A stretch of DNA of 64,000 nucleotides, from positions 47,985-111,984 of the forward strand of contig NZ_CANLZX010000015.1 in assembly GCF_947495675.1 (NCBI RefSeq), given 5' to 3'. The stretch is from an uncultured Algibacter sp. (GTDB lineage: Bacteria; Bacteroidota; Bacteroidia; Flavobacteriales; Flavobacteriaceae). This document shows, in pieces, positions 1 through 9,092 of this stretch (within the stretch, counting starts at the first letter, position 1; each line of letters starts with the position of its first letter). A program made the position numbers and the translations under genes. The notes beneath the pieces were generated by a model. That model was not told the origin of the DNA. It did not search any database and was given only the letters and a program-made list of their open reading frames with translations.

Positions 1-1905
1 GTATCAGCTATAATAACAACACTTCTAGCTTTCTCTTTATTTTTATTTTTAGATAGTAGAATAGGTGAGTTTTTTAGTGAAGTAGCGGTTATTGTAATTT
101 TAACCTTGGTTGTATCTTTAATTGAGGCTCTAATAATTTTACCTGCACATTTAGCTCATTCTAAAGCGCTTCAAAAGCCAATTAAAGATGAAAATCCATC
201 TAAGTTGAAGCAGTTCTTCTCCAAAATGCGAGACATAAATAAAGTTGGAGATAGAATTATGGTGTTTTTAAGAGATAAAATATACAGTCCTGTTTTAGAT
301 CTTGTTTTAAAATATAAATTTCTTTCATTAGGTGTTTTTATTTCATTTTTAATACTCACTTTTGGTTCTATTGGAGGTGGTATAATTGGAGTTACTCTAT
401 TTCCATCAGTAGCTAGTGATAGAGTGTCTGTTGAATTGGATATGCCTAACGGAACAAATGAAAAAATTACAGATTCTATCATTTCTATGATAGAACAAAA
501 ATCATATTTGGTTAATAAAGAATTGTCAGATAAATATTTAAAAGGTACAGGCAAACAATTGTTTGAAAACACAATACTAAACATAACAAGTTCATCAAGT
601 GCTAGATTAAATATAAATATGTTACCGGGCGAAGAAAGACCGGATGCCATAAACTCAAGATTAGTTGCCAATAAACTTAGAGAGGCTGTTGGTCCTGTAA
701 TAGGTACAGAGCGTTTAATTTTTGGTTCTGGAGGTAATTTTGGTGGTAGTCCTGTTTCGGTATCTTTATTAAGTAATAATATTGAAGAATTAAAGGCAGC
801 AAAATTGGAGTTGAAAAAAGTTTTACAATCCAACCCACTATTAAAAGATGTTGAAGACAATGATCCAGCAGGAATTAAAGAAATTCGATTAGAGTTAAAA
901 GAAAGCGCTTATTTATTAGGTTTAAATTTAAGTACAGTAATGGCGCAAGTACGAGCTGGTTTTTTTGGTACTCAAGCTCAGCGTTTTCAGCGCGGACAAG
1001 ATGAAATTCGTGTTTGGGTACGTTATGATAGAACAAATAGAGAATCAATAAATAATTTAGACGATATGCGTATTGTTACACCTTCTGGTGAGCGTGTTAC
1101 ATTAAAAGATATTGCTAATTATACGATTGAAAGAGGTGATGTTGCTATTAATCACTTAATAGGGCAACGCGAAATTCAAGTCTCTGCAGATTTAAAAGAT
1201 CCAAGTACAAGTGCAACAGATATTTTAGATGATATTAAAACGAATATAATTCCAGAAATGCAATCTAGATATCCTACTATTTCGGCTTCTTTTGAAGGGC
1301 AAAATAGAGAGGCTTCAAAACTATCAACATCACTTAGAAAGGCAGGAATACCAATTTTATTTCTTATTTATGTCACTATTGCATTTACTTTTAGAAGTTA
1401 TAGTCAACCTATTTTATTAATACTATTAGTGCCATTTAGTTTAACAGCAGTAGCATGGGGACATTGGCTTTTAGGTTTTTCTGTAAATATATTATCGCTT
1501 CTGGGTATAATTGCTTTAATAGGAATTATGGTTAATGATGGGCTGGTTCTAATAGGAAAATTTAATTCGAATTTAAAAGAAGGCATGGCCTTTGATTTAG
1601 CACTTTCTGAAGCAGGGAAATCTAGATTTAGAGCTATTTTCTTAACCTCGTTAACGACTGTTGCTGGTTTGGCTCCCCTTTTACTAGAAAAAAGTAGGCA
1701 AGCACAATTTTTAAAACCTATGGCTATATCTATTTCATTCGGAATTGCTTACGCAACTATATTAACATTATTAGTATTACCACTTTTTTTAGCATTCAGT
1801 AATGGTATAAAAAAGAATGTTAAGTGGTTAGTAACAGGCAATACAATTACAAAAGAAGAAGTAGAACGCGCTATTAAAGAACAAAAAGAAGAACATGAAA
1901 ATTAA
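1..1905 (+). CDS. RND-family efflux transporter, C-terminal part (5' end outside window)
   Basis: This is the inner-membrane pump of a resistance-nodulation-division (AcrB-type) system, which uses proton flux to drive substrate export across both membranes. The frame is open from the first base of the window, so the N-terminal part is missing; about 634 residues remain. Visible are the end of one membrane bundle, a large periplasmic loop, and a second bundle of hydrophobic helices near the C-terminus (for example IPILFLIYVTIAF and LLGIIALIGIMVNDG), the usual RND second half. Its last codons overlap the start of the TolC-like gene by 11 nt, so the two are translated together and presumably form one export machine. 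The substrate cannot be read from the sequence. A membrane-fusion protein gene would be expected upstream. Confidence 0.92.
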   Translation, partial: VSAIITTLLAFSLFLFLDSRIGEFFSEVAVIVILTLVVSLIEALIILPAHLAHSKALQKPIKDENPSKLKQFFSKMRDINKVGDRIMVFLRDKIYSPVLDLVLKYKFLSLGVFISFLILTFGSIGGGIIGVTLFPSVASDRVSVELDMPNGTNEKITDSIISMIEQKSYLVNKELSDKYLKGTGKQLFENTILNITSSSSARLNINMLPGEERPDAINSRLVANKLREAVGPVIGTERLIFGSGGNFGGSPVSVSLLSNNIEELKAAKLELKKVLQSNPLLKDVEDNDPAGIKEIRLELKESAYLLGLNLSTVMAQVRAGFFGTQAQRFQRGQDEIRVWVRYDRTNRESINNLDDMRIVTPSGERVTLKDIANYTIERGDVAINHLIGQREIQVSADLKDPSTSATDILDDIKTNIIPEMQSRYPTISASFEGQNREASKLSTSLRKAGIPILFLIYVTIAFTFRSYSQPILLILLVPFSLTAVAWGHWLLGFSVNILSLLGIIALIGIMVNDGLVLIGKFNSNLKEGMAFDLALSEAGKSRFRAIFLTSLTTVAGLAPLLLEKSRQAQFLKPMAISISFGIAYATILTLLVLPLFLAFSNGIKKNVKWLVTGNTITKEEVERAIKEQKEEHEN

Positions 1906-3211
1906 ATTTGTTTTTTTAAGTATATCAATATTATCACAAGTAGCATTATTTGCTCAAGAGGTAATTACCCCCGAAAAAGCAGTTTCTTTAGCTTTAGAGT
2001 ATAATTATGGTATTAAATTGGCTAGTACAGATGTTGAAATAGCTAAAAATAATGCAAGCATTTTAAATTCAGGTTATTTGCCAACTTTAACTGGTAATGG
2101 AGGTGCTGTTTATAATGTAGATAATACTGAAGCTGATTTCTCTAACGGAACTTCAACAACATTAAATGGAGCCGAAAGCTCAAGGTATAATGCCTCAATA
2201 GATTTAGATTATGTTTTATTTGATGGTTTGGGGAGAGCTTATAATTATAAGCAGTTTAAAGAAAGCCAAAAGTTAACAGAATTACAAGCTCGCGAAACTA
2301 TTGAAAACACTATTTTACAACTTTTTACTGTGTATTACAATGTTGCAGAACTTTATGAAAATAATAATGCGATTAATAAAACACTTTCTATTTCTAAAGA
2401 TAGATTAATTCGTGCACAGTATCAATTTGATTATGGGCAGAGTACAAAATTAGAAGTCTTAAATGCAGAAGTTGATATTAATAATGATAGTATTAATTTA
2501 ATGAATTCCTTACAGCAATTAAACAATTCTAAACGGGATTTAAACCTAGTTTTAGGAAACACAATAGCTGGAGATTTTGATATTAATACAGAAGTAGCTT
2601 TTAATTCACTCTATAATAAAAGTGAACTTTTAGAAAAAGCTAAAGTTAATAACGTTAATTTATTACAAATTGATAAAAGTATAGCAATTAATAGTTTAGG
2701 AGTGAAATCACAAAAGTCTGCTTATTTACCAACAATAGGCTTAACAGGGAGTTATGGTTGGAATAAAAGTAATAATAATGGTGCTTCTTTTGTTGCAGTT
2801 TCTACCAATACAGGGTTTTCAGGAGGTTTAAATTTACGTTGGAATTTGTTTGATGGTGGTAGTACAATCACTCAAGTAAAAAATGCCAAAATAAGTTTAG
2901 AGGCCAATAATATTCAAAAAGAACAATTGCAGGTCACTATAGAGCGCGATTTTAATAATGCTTGGGATGACTACCAAAATAAATTAAGTATTTATAGACT
3001 ACAAGTAGAAAATATTAAAACATCAAAAAACAATTTTGATAGAACTCAAGAAAAATTTAAGCTAGGGCAAGTAAATTCAATTGAGTTTAGGCAGGCGCAA
3101 CTTAATCTACTAAATGCAGAATTAAGTAAGAATAGAGCAAAGTATTTAGCGAAATTAGCAGAATTTCAACTACTACAGTTAAGTGGAGAAATTTTAAATA
3201 TTAATTTTTAG
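1895..3211 (+). CDS. TolC-family outer-membrane efflux protein
   Basis: A 438-residue outer-membrane channel of the TolC/OEP family. The N-terminus is a Sec signal peptide likely cut after LFAQ, followed by the internally duplicated coiled-coil and strand architecture of the family. Regular Asn/Leu-rich helices (LEVLNAEVDINN in the first half, SIEFRQAQLNLLNAEL in the second) are the typical paired motifs. The start overlaps the RND gene by 11 nt, so it is the outer-membrane partner of that pump, connecting the periplasmic assembly to the outside. No gene follows closely on this strand, so it appears to close the efflux operon. Confidence 0.93.
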   Translation: MKIKFVFLSISILSQVALFAQEVITPEKAVSLALEYNYGIKLASTDVEIAKNNASILNSGYLPTLTGNGGAVYNVDNTEADFSNGTSTTLNGAESSRYNASIDLDYVLFDGLGRAYNYKQFKESQKLTELQARETIENTILQLFTVYYNVAELYENNNAINKTLSISKDRLIRAQYQFDYGQSTKLEVLNAEVDINNDSINLMNSLQQLNNSKRDLNLVLGNTIAGDFDINTEVAFNSLYNKSELLEKAKVNNVNLLQIDKSIAINSLGVKSQKSAYLPTIGLTGSYGWNKSNNNGASFVAVSTNTGFSGGLNLRWNLFDGGSTITQVKNAKISLEANNIQKEQLQVTIERDFNNAWDDYQNKLSIYRLQVENIKTSKNNFDRTQEKFKLGQVNSIEFRQAQLNLLNAELSKNRAKYLAKLAEFQLLQLSGEILNINF

Positions 3212-3389
3212 TTTAAATTTCTCCATACAAAAGATTGTTTAGAAATTGATTTATCGTGTATTTGATTAGCTGTTTTTACTTTTATCGACATCAAAATGTT
3301 AAAATATAATGCGTTTCATCGATAAAAATTGTTTTTTATCAGGTTCGGGGCTATATTCGTACAAGAATTTATCCCAAATTAACCAAAAT

Positions 3390-4214
3390 ATGAAAACCCT
3401 TAAATTAACAGTAGTTTTATTCCTTGTCACAGCATACTCATTTGCTAATGTGTCATCAACTGATAAAAATGCCTTAATAGCTTTATATAATGCCACTAAC
3501 GGTGCAGAATGGAATTCCTCTTGGGATTTAAATTCTACTATAGATAAATGGTACGGTGTAAAATTAGAAAACAATAAAGTTGTAGAAATTAATTTGCAGT
3601 TTAACAACTTAAATGGAGAGCTACCAGAAGAAATAGGTGATTTATCAAATTTAAAAGTTTTAAACCTAGGTTTTAATAAACTAAAAGGAAACTTGCCAAC
3701 ATCATTAAGTAATCTAAAAGCATTAACTGCTCTAGAATTATTTATGAATGGATTTGAAGGCAATATACCTGCTGAATTAGGTGAATTAAAAAATCTTGAA
3801 TCTTTAAAGTTATATAGCAACAAGCTTACTGGCGAGATTCCAACTTCTTTAATGGGTTTAACAAATTTAAAAGAACTTTTAATTGGTAGTAATTTTTTAA
3901 CTGGTCAAATTCCAACAGAGATTTATGCTTTATCTAAATTGCAAAAATTGAGTTTGATGGACAATAAAATGGATGGAGAGATTCCAGTAGAAATAGCACA
4001 ATTAAAAGATTTAGAAGAGTTGCTATTGTCTACAAATCAATTTACTGGAGATTTACCAAAAGAGTTTATGAATTTAACAAAATTAAACACTATGATGGTT
4101 AGTGATAACAACTTAAACCAAGAATATATTAGTGTTTCAGGTAAAAATCCACCTACGTTAATGCATTTAGAATTACAAAATGCAACAGCAACAATGGATA
4201 TAGAAAAAGAATAA
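3390..4214 (+). CDS. secreted leucine-rich repeat protein
   Basis: A 274-residue protein starting at the ATG at 3390. An in-frame ATG 27 codons upstream would put a polar stretch ahead of the clear signal peptide (MKTLKLTVVLFLVTAYSFAN), so the downstream start is preferred. After a cap region resembling plant-type LRR N-termini (ALIALYNATNGAEW), about seven 24-residue repeats follow the pattern LxxLxxLxLxxNxLxGxIP. This is the plant-receptor-like LRR class common in exported Bacteroidota proteins. Such proteins act in adhesion or ligand binding; the partner is unknown. There is no visible type IX sorting domain or lipobox. A strong hairpin terminator follows at 4244. Confidence 0.85.
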   Translation: MKTLKLTVVLFLVTAYSFANVSSTDKNALIALYNATNGAEWNSSWDLNSTIDKWYGVKLENNKVVEINLQFNNLNGELPEEIGDLSNLKVLNLGFNKLKGNLPTSLSNLKALTALELFMNGFEGNIPAELGELKNLESLKLYSNKLTGEIPTSLMGLTNLKELLIGSNFLTGQIPTEIYALSKLQKLSLMDNKMDGEIPVEIAQLKDLEELLLSTNQFTGDLPKEFMNLTKLNTMMVSDNNLNQEYISVSGKNPPTLMHLELQNATATMDIEKE

Positions 4215-4243
4215 TATAGTTTTTTGTAAATTTAGTTAATATT

Positions 4244-4272
4244 AAACCATCATAATTATGATGGTTTTTTTA
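4244..4272 (+). terminator. rho-independent terminator after the LRR gene
   Basis: A 10-bp inverted repeat, AAACCATCAT and ATGATGGTTT, with a four-base AATT loop is followed by a run of T. It lies 30 nt after the LRR stop codon and just before the CPXCG gene, which must therefore have its own promoter or depend on read-through. Confidence 0.85.
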
Positions 4273-4282
4273 TTTTTAAAAT

Positions 4283-4465
4283 ATGATTGAGCATTATTTT
4301 ATTTGCCCTTATTGTTGGGAGAATATATCTATGTTACTAGATAACTCTGTTTATTCACAAACCTATATTGAGGATTGTGAAGTATGTTGTAATCCTATTC
4401 AAGTTACAGCTCAATTTATAAATACCGAATTAACATCTTTTCAGGCAGTTAACATTGAACAATAA
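4283..4465 (+). CDS. CPXCG-motif cysteine-rich small protein
   Basis: A 60-residue protein with CPYC at residues 8-11 and a second cysteine cluster, DCEVCCNP, at 31-38, giving four or five cysteines placed like a zinc ribbon. It matches the small cysteine-rich CPXCG family found widely in Bacteroidota and Gammaproteobacteria. The family has no established function; metal binding is inferred from the cysteine spacing. The gene starts only 10 nt after the T-run of the preceding terminator, and the tRNA promoter begins about 18 nt after its stop. Confidence 0.8.
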   Translation: MIEHYFICPYCWENISMLLDNSVYSQTYIEDCEVCCNPIQVTAQFINTELTSFQAVNIEQ

Positions 4466-4482
4466 TATTTTCTATTTTTATC

Positions 4483-4513
4483 TTGTACAAACATAAAAAG
4501 GATTGTATATTTG
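4483..4513 (+). promoter_or_regulatory. promoter of the initiator tRNA gene
   Basis: TTG at 4483-4485 and TATATTTG at 4506-4513, separated by 20 nt, match the Bacteroidota -33/-7 promoter (TTG, then TAnnTTTG). The tRNA begins 72 nt after the -7 element, so a leader of about 65 nt would be removed by processing. Confidence 0.75.
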
Positions 4514-4585
4514 CAGTCCGAAATAATTTGGTCGGCATTATGAACCGAAAGTTAAAAGCTAAGTAAATTATTTTTAGATTAAAAT

Positions 4586-4658
<73 letters not shown>

Positions 4659-4664
4659 CTAAGT

Positions 4665-4695
4665 AAGAGTAATCAGAAATGGTTACTCTTTTTTT
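4665..4695 (+). terminator. terminator of the tRNA-fMet transcript
   Basis: The inverted repeat AAGAGTAA and TTACTCTT (4665-4672 with 4683-4690) is followed directly by a T-run. It begins 7 nt after the tRNA. Confidence 0.85.
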
Positions 4696-4699
4696 ATGT

Positions 4700-5149
4700 A
4701 CTTAATTTTCTTGGGGTATACTCCTGTTAGTTATTGGAGATCAAAACCTCAATATTTTCAAAGTAGCCACTTTTAAACAATTTTATAATAGCAATAACGG
4801 ACCTTTTCAAGGGTTGGTGTTTGTACATTTGTTCAGAGATTCCATGACTGTACGGCTGAAATAATTGACACTAATTTTAGAAAATGTCTAAAGAGATAAG
4901 ACCAAAGTAGCGCATTTGGCAAGTCTTATGGGTAATGCAAAAGGTGATATAGAGCTTATTTTAAAAGTGATTTTATCCTTATGTAGAAAATACCGCGTTT
5001 TACTAAAGTCTTTATTACTAAAGCGATGCTTAAAATGAAACCAATAAAATATTGATTAACGAGAATGGAATATCGATTGGGGCAGACCTATAAAAAAACG
5101 TAACAAAAAGGTTATTAAATTAAGCAGAAACAAGATTAATATAAAGGTT
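4700..5149. other. 450-base region without a recognisable gene
   Basis: Stops occur in all frames. The longest suggestive stretch on the + strand is about 4905-5035, where a frame without an ATG start reads through residues such as KVAHLASLMGNAKGDIE before a stop. It could be the remains of a small helical protein gene, but no family can be assigned with confidence. No mobile-element ends or strong hairpins were seen. Confidence 0.4.
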
Positions 5150-6247
5150 TTAGTATGTTTCTGTACAATTATAATCCATACTAATAACCTCTAGATTTAG
5201 CCAATTAAAGTCACCATCTTTTAATTTCCAAGTAATTTTGCATTGAGAGGGAATTTTTATACCATGAAATACTTTATAATCATTTATTGTAATAAGCCAT
5301 TTTTCTAATTGATAATTATTATTACTACTGTAATATCGCATTGTTTCAAATGAAACAAAATCTCCTTTATTATTGAATGAAAAAACACCAGAAACCGATT
5401 GATTTTTATAAGTAAAAGTTGCTTTAGCAGAATTAGCATTTATAGTTTTCCAACTCAAATATTCATTTAAAACAGCAGAGGGAAACCAACATATTTCAGC
5501 CAAATATCTAAGCATTGCACTAGAGTTTATTTCAGGATTATCAGATTCTTTAACTACAGGAACAAGTCCGACAATTTTAATGAGCATTTCTCCTTTATTA
5601 TCTTTAAACTTATCTCTACCCAATAAATTAATTAAAGGCATTGCAAAAACTTTTGTTTGCCAAACAAAAGAAGGGTTTACAGTATTAAAGTATTGCGTTG
5701 CTTTAAAAGGCATCCATTTATTATTTTGATTAGTTCGTAAGGTTCCTAATTGTTTTAATCGTACGGTTTTTACTATTGGTTTTCCTATAATACGTGAATT
5801 AATCATCCATTTCTGTACAATTTCAGGTAAATAAGCAATATCATTTTCTGAAATTACTGTAGGATTATTAGTTTTTGTATTCTGCAGTATTTGATTTGAT
5901 TCCCTTTCAACCATACTATTAAATCTATATGTCGCAAAAGCAACCATACTTACTAAAAAAATAACAATATTAGGAATTGTGCCAAATCGAGCATCTTGCC
6001 AGGCTAGAATAATTAGAGTTTGAGATACTAGTACACCAACAAAACCAAGATAAAACCATTTTTTACCAGTTAGAAATTGTATTGCTACAACCATAAACAT
6101 AATAAAAGTAACTAGCCATATTGAGCCTACAGGTTTTGAAACACCCACTAATTGTTTACTAATATCGGTTTCAAAAAAAGCTTTAACATAGCCAAGTAAG
6201 TGAATAAGGCCATGGATTATAACTAGTATTGTAAATACATATCTCAT
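5150..6247 (-). CDS. DUF6544 family membrane protein
   Basis: A 365-residue protein. The first 115 residues form about four transmembrane helices starting with the family-like IHGLIHLLGYVKAF. The soluble C-terminal domain carries conserved-looking stretches LGTLRT, WMPFKATQYFN, RYLAEICWFPSA and the ending LEKWLITINDYKVFHGIKIPS. This matches DUF6544, a family of unknown function; lipid binding has been guessed only from predicted folds. The gene has its own promoter region with a TGATGTAGGTCA palindrome 51 nt upstream of the start, the same arrangement as the stress-type genes to the right. Confidence 0.8.
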   Translation of the reverse strand: MRYVFTILVIIHGLIHLLGYVKAFFETDISKQLVGVSKPVGSIWLVTFIMFMVVAIQFLTGKKWFYLGFVGVLVSQTLIILAWQDARFGTIPNIVIFLVSMVAFATYRFNSMVERESNQILQNTKTNNPTVISENDIAYLPEIVQKWMINSRIIGKPIVKTVRLKQLGTLRTNQNNKWMPFKATQYFNTVNPSFVWQTKVFAMPLINLLGRDKFKDNKGEMLIKIVGLVPVVKESDNPEINSSAMLRYLAEICWFPSAVLNEYLSWKTINANSAKATFTYKNQSVSGVFSFNNKGDFVSFETMRYYSSNNNYQLEKWLITINDYKVFHGIKIPSQCKITWKLKDGDFNWLNLEVISMDYNCTETY

Positions 6248-6267
6248 TTATGTTATTAAGCTTTAAG

Positions 6268-6310
6268 CTAAGTTATTTTATTTATATGTTACTAATTATG
6301 ATGTAGGTCA
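6268..6310 (-). promoter_or_regulatory. palindromic operator plus -7 element upstream of the DUF6544 gene
   Basis: TGATGTAGGTCA at 6299-6310. On the minus strand TAACTTAG (6275 down to 6268) matches TAnnTTTG at 5 of 6 defined positions. The palindrome centre lies 29.5 nt from the first T of this element, the same offset as at the AhpD-like, lipoprotein, WG-repeat and UspA genes. The palindrome sits directly behind the metallophosphoesterase stop codon. Confidence 0.55.
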
Positions 6311-6311
6311 G

Positions 6312-7532
6312 TTACATTTTAGTTTTTAATTCTAGAAATGTAATTTCTGGACGCATACCAATTCTAGCAGGAAATCCTAACCAACCTAAACCTCTATTTA
6401 CATATAGAAATTGTTTGTTGTGTTTATATAAACCTGCCCAATACTTAAACTTGTATTTTATAGGACTCCATTGTAGTTTTTTATATTGAAAAGCAGCTTG
6501 CATACCATGCGTATGTCCTGCAAGTGTTAGTGTAATATCTGTCTTGTCTTTTACTTCTTCAGCCCAATGTGTTGGGTCATGAGATAATAGAATTTTAAAT
6601 GGAATAGCTTTAACATTTACCAGAGCTCTGTGCAAATCTCCATATTGTTTAAATGGTGGTTTTCCCCAATTTTCTATTCCTATAATGGCTATTTTGTCGA
6701 TGTTGTTTGAAATTAGATCTGCTTCATTCAATAATAGTCTAAAATCAATAGTTTTATAAAATTGTTGAATAGCTTCAAAATTTGCTTGTTTTGCTTTTGG
6801 TGTTTCCCATTGACTATAATCTCCATAATCATGATTACCTAAAATGGCATATTTACCTTTTTTAGATTTCATTTTTTTAAAAATTTTATCCCAGCCACGT
6901 AATTCCCAGGCATAATTGTTTACCAAATCTCCAGTTATAAAAATATAATCTGGTTTTAAGGCGTTAATTTTTTCAATTGCTAATTCTAATTTTTTATATC
7001 TATAATTAAAACTTCCTATGTGTAAATCTGATATTTGGACAATCTTTAATCCATCAAAAGATTTTGGTAATAGTTTAGATCTAATTATATGATGGTGAAT
7101 TTTAAATCGATATTTAGCTTTTAAAATACCATATAGGATAACAAAAAACGGAAGGAATCCTGAAAATAGTCCAGCAATAGGTACTATGATAAGTGATTTA
7201 CTATCTGATAAAATAAAATTTGTAAAGTACAAAATAGAGATAATAATAACGAAAATGAGTTTAGGTATAAACGATAAAATTGCAAGACCATAAAATCTTG
7301 AAATAAGAAGATGTTTTCTTATAGGACTTATATCATCTAAAGTAACTTTAAGCACCAAAATGGATGTAATTAAACCAAAAGTAAATACCCAAAACAAAAC
7401 ATGAATGCTAACACTTAGAAATATTGAATCTATGAGTTGTGTAATAGATTGTAGCCAATAATAAGCCATAATGTCTACAATTAAAATAGCAAAACACAAT
7501 AAGATAATTGTAAAAAGGGATAAGGATTTCAT
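6312..7532 (-). CDS. membrane-anchored metallophosphoesterase
   Basis: A 406-residue calcineurin-like phosphoesterase. The first ~135 residues contain about four transmembrane helices. The catalytic domain follows with the complete dimetal motif set in order: ISDLHIG, TGDLV, LGNHDYGDY, LSHDPTHW and AGHTHG. The C-terminus, WLGFPARIGMRPEITFLEL, is typical of the YkuE/YaeI-type branch, some members of which act on lipid-linked phosphates. The substrate here is not known. The start overlaps the stop of the upstream phosphatidyltransferase gene by 4 nt, so the two are translationally coupled and a role in phospholipid metabolism is a reasonable inference. Confidence 0.88.
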   Translation of the reverse strand: MKSLSLFTIILLCFAILIVDIMAYYWLQSITQLIDSIFLSVSIHVLFWVFTFGLITSILVLKVTLDDISPIRKHLLISRFYGLAILSFIPKLIFVIIISILYFTNFILSDSKSLIIVPIAGLFSGFLPFFVILYGILKAKYRFKIHHHIIRSKLLPKSFDGLKIVQISDLHIGSFNYRYKKLELAIEKINALKPDYIFITGDLVNNYAWELRGWDKIFKKMKSKKGKYAILGNHDYGDYSQWETPKAKQANFEAIQQFYKTIDFRLLLNEADLISNNIDKIAIIGIENWGKPPFKQYGDLHRALVNVKAIPFKILLSHDPTHWAEEVKDKTDITLTLAGHTHGMQAAFQYKKLQWSPIKYKFKYWAGLYKHNKQFLYVNRGLGWLGFPARIGMRPEITFLELKTKM

Positions 7533-8128
7533 GTTTTTGTATTATTGTTTTTTAGTCTTCTTTTATCTCTAAAAACCCAATAAATACCTTTAACATCAGA
7601 GGTCCAATTATCATACATAAAGATTAGTGCAATCTCTTCAAAAGTTTCAAGTAAGCCAATGCATATCATAATATAAAAAAGAGTGTGTTCAGGATAATAG
7701 AACAGTGAAAAAAGTATAAATAAACTTTGCATAACAGCAGATAATTTTGCTAAATACGTGTGGAATGCTGTTGCCTTTCCATATTTAATATAAGCAATAA
7801 GCATTTGTATAATGTAGGGTATAAAGGCAATGCCAATTAAAACAAGATTTGTTTTAATAAAATGGGTTTCAAAAGCATACAAACCAACTAAACCAACTAT
7901 TAAAGTAATTTGGTCTCCAAAAGAATCTAGTTGCGAACCTCTTGGACTGGTAATTTTTAATTTTCTTGCCAAAAACCCATCAATAGCATCAGTAGAATAG
8001 CTAATTAATAACAACCATGAAAATATTAGCCTAAAATCTAGCCAAATAAAGAGCAATAAGAAAGGTGACGCAAAAATGCGATAAAAAGAAAACCAATCTG
8101 CAATATTATAATTTTTAAATGTAAGCAT
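7529..8128 (-). CDS. CDP-alcohol phosphatidyltransferase family protein
   Basis: A 199-residue integral membrane enzyme of the family that transfers a phosphatidyl group from a CDP-linked lipid to an alcohol. The whole signature D-x2-D-G-x2-A-R-x8-G-x3-D-x3-D is present in the stretch from DAIDGFLARK to GSQLDSFGD, so it should be catalytically competent. Five to six hydrophobic helices follow. The acceptor alcohol (glycerol phosphate, serine, inositol or other) cannot be told from the sequence. It lies in a minus-strand operon after the WG-repeat gene and the broken protease gene, and overlaps the metallophosphoesterase by 4 nt. Confidence 0.87.
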   Translation of the reverse strand: MLTFKNYNIADWFSFYRIFASPFLLLFIWLDFRLIFSWLLLISYSTDAIDGFLARKLKITSPRGSQLDSFGDQITLIVGLVGLYAFETHFIKTNLVLIGIAFIPYIIQMLIAYIKYGKATAFHTYLAKLSAVMQSLFILFSLFYYPEHTLFYIMICIGLLETFEEIALIFMYDNWTSDVKGIYWVFRDKRRLKNNNTKT

Positions 8129-8157
8129 GTAGCTTTATTTTTTTCCATTTAATGTTT

Positions 8158-8442
8158 TTAACTTATTGTCAATTTCATAAAACTCGCCATACCGCCAATG
8201 GGTAGTAAAGTCGTTTTTTCTGTTTGAATATTAAATCGTTTTGCCATTAGTACATGACCTAATTCATGTAGCACTACACATAAAAATACAGCAAATATAA
8301 ATGTGATCCCAAATAAAATACTTGCTGTGTTACTTCCGCGTTTAAGTTCATAAAATACAATCCAAGCCAAGAGTAGAAAAAACGTCCAATGGACTATAAT
8401 CCTAGTTCCAGAAACTCTTCCTAAACTTAAATTTGCTTTCAT
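8158..8442 (-). pseudogene. truncated site-2 protease (M50) family gene
   Basis: The 94 codons encode only the N-terminus of a membrane-embedded zinc metalloprotease: an opening like the Rip3/SpoIVFB group (SLGRVSGTRIIVHWTF), one or two helices, and the first zinc motif HELGH, ending after LPIGGMASFMKL with TIS and a stop. Intact relatives are several times longer and need a further aspartate motif that is absent here. Directly behind the stop, in another frame, the bases read NKLKTLNGKK and a stop (8135-8173), which looks like the original C-terminal tail. This suggests an out-of-frame internal deletion. It lies 7 nt after the WG-repeat gene in the same operon. Confidence 0.75.
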
Positions 8443-8449
8443 TTTAGGC

Positions 8450-9064
8450 TTATTCTTTAGTGTTAATAATGTTCCATGAGTTTCTCTTGTTTTTAACTGC
8501 GTAAAGGTTTTTAGTAATTTGTTTTGAAGTTATTGGAGGAACTGCTCTTAAAAAGTCTTTATCCAAAACAATATTTACACCATCTTGAGTGAGGTAATGC
8601 GTTGTCTTTCCATGTGTATCAATAAGAACTTCAAAATAACGGTAATTGACTACGTCTTTCTCTAAAGCCGTGTTTTTGGCAATAATTTCTTTGTCTAATT
8701 CTAAAGCAATTGCAGTTCCTTCATTAAAGTTACTGCTATTTAAAAATTGTGGTTCAATAATAGTTTTTCCAGATTTATCAATAAACCCGAAATATGAAAC
8801 ACCTGCTTTAATAGCAGTTATTTTGCATCTATTATTATAAAATATTGGATATTCACCATCTTTATTTTTTGTGGTTTTTAAATCGGTTCTAAAATCTATA
8901 ATTAGGTTTCCTTTATTATCTATGAATGCCCATTTTTTGTCTTTTTTAATGGCTGCAAGATCATCGTGAAATGGTGAGATATAATCTAGATTATCAATAG
9001 ATTGTGCAATTGTGAAAATTGGAATTATAATGAAGGTTAGAAATAAGATTGTTGCCTTTTTCAT
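8450..9064 (-). CDS. exported WG-repeat protein
   Basis: A 204-residue protein with a signal peptide ending at TIAQ. It contains WG-type beta repeats: WAFIDNKGNLIIDF near residue 45, YFGFIDKSGKTIIEPQF near 90, and a weaker copy at the C-terminus (NSWNIINTKE). WG repeats are extracytoplasmic beta-structure modules, presumably for protein binding; no enzymatic role is known. It is the first gene of the minus-strand run WG, protease remnant, phosphatidyltransferase, metallophosphoesterase. A TGATATAGGTCA palindrome lies 59 nt upstream of the start. Confidence 0.82.
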   Translation of the reverse strand: MKKATILFLTFIIIPIFTIAQSIDNLDYISPFHDDLAAIKKDKKWAFIDNKGNLIIDFRTDLKTTKNKDGEYPIFYNNRCKITAIKAGVSYFGFIDKSGKTIIEPQFLNSSNFNEGTAIALELDKEIIAKNTALEKDVVNYRYFEVLIDTHGKTTHYLTQDGVNIVLDKDFLRAVPPITSKQITKNLYAVKNKRNSWNIINTKE

Positions 9065-9092
9065 GATCTGATTATTTTGAAATTAATATATT

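Noticed and set aside
171..860. Long minus-strand open frame of 229 codons opposite the RND gene
   Set aside because: It is fully antisense to a clear transporter gene, has low-complexity residues and no start context; a shadow of the true frame.
3280..3327. Inverted repeat TTTTATCGA and TCGATAAAA before the LRR gene, with TTTTATCGACA also near 21276 and 58077
   Set aside because: Positions relative to genes differ and one lies behind a stop codon; the short AT-rich string can recur by chance.
3299..3823. Minus-strand open frame opposite the LRR gene
   Set aside because: The repeated LRR codons create an open complementary frame; the + strand protein has a signal peptide and family repeats.
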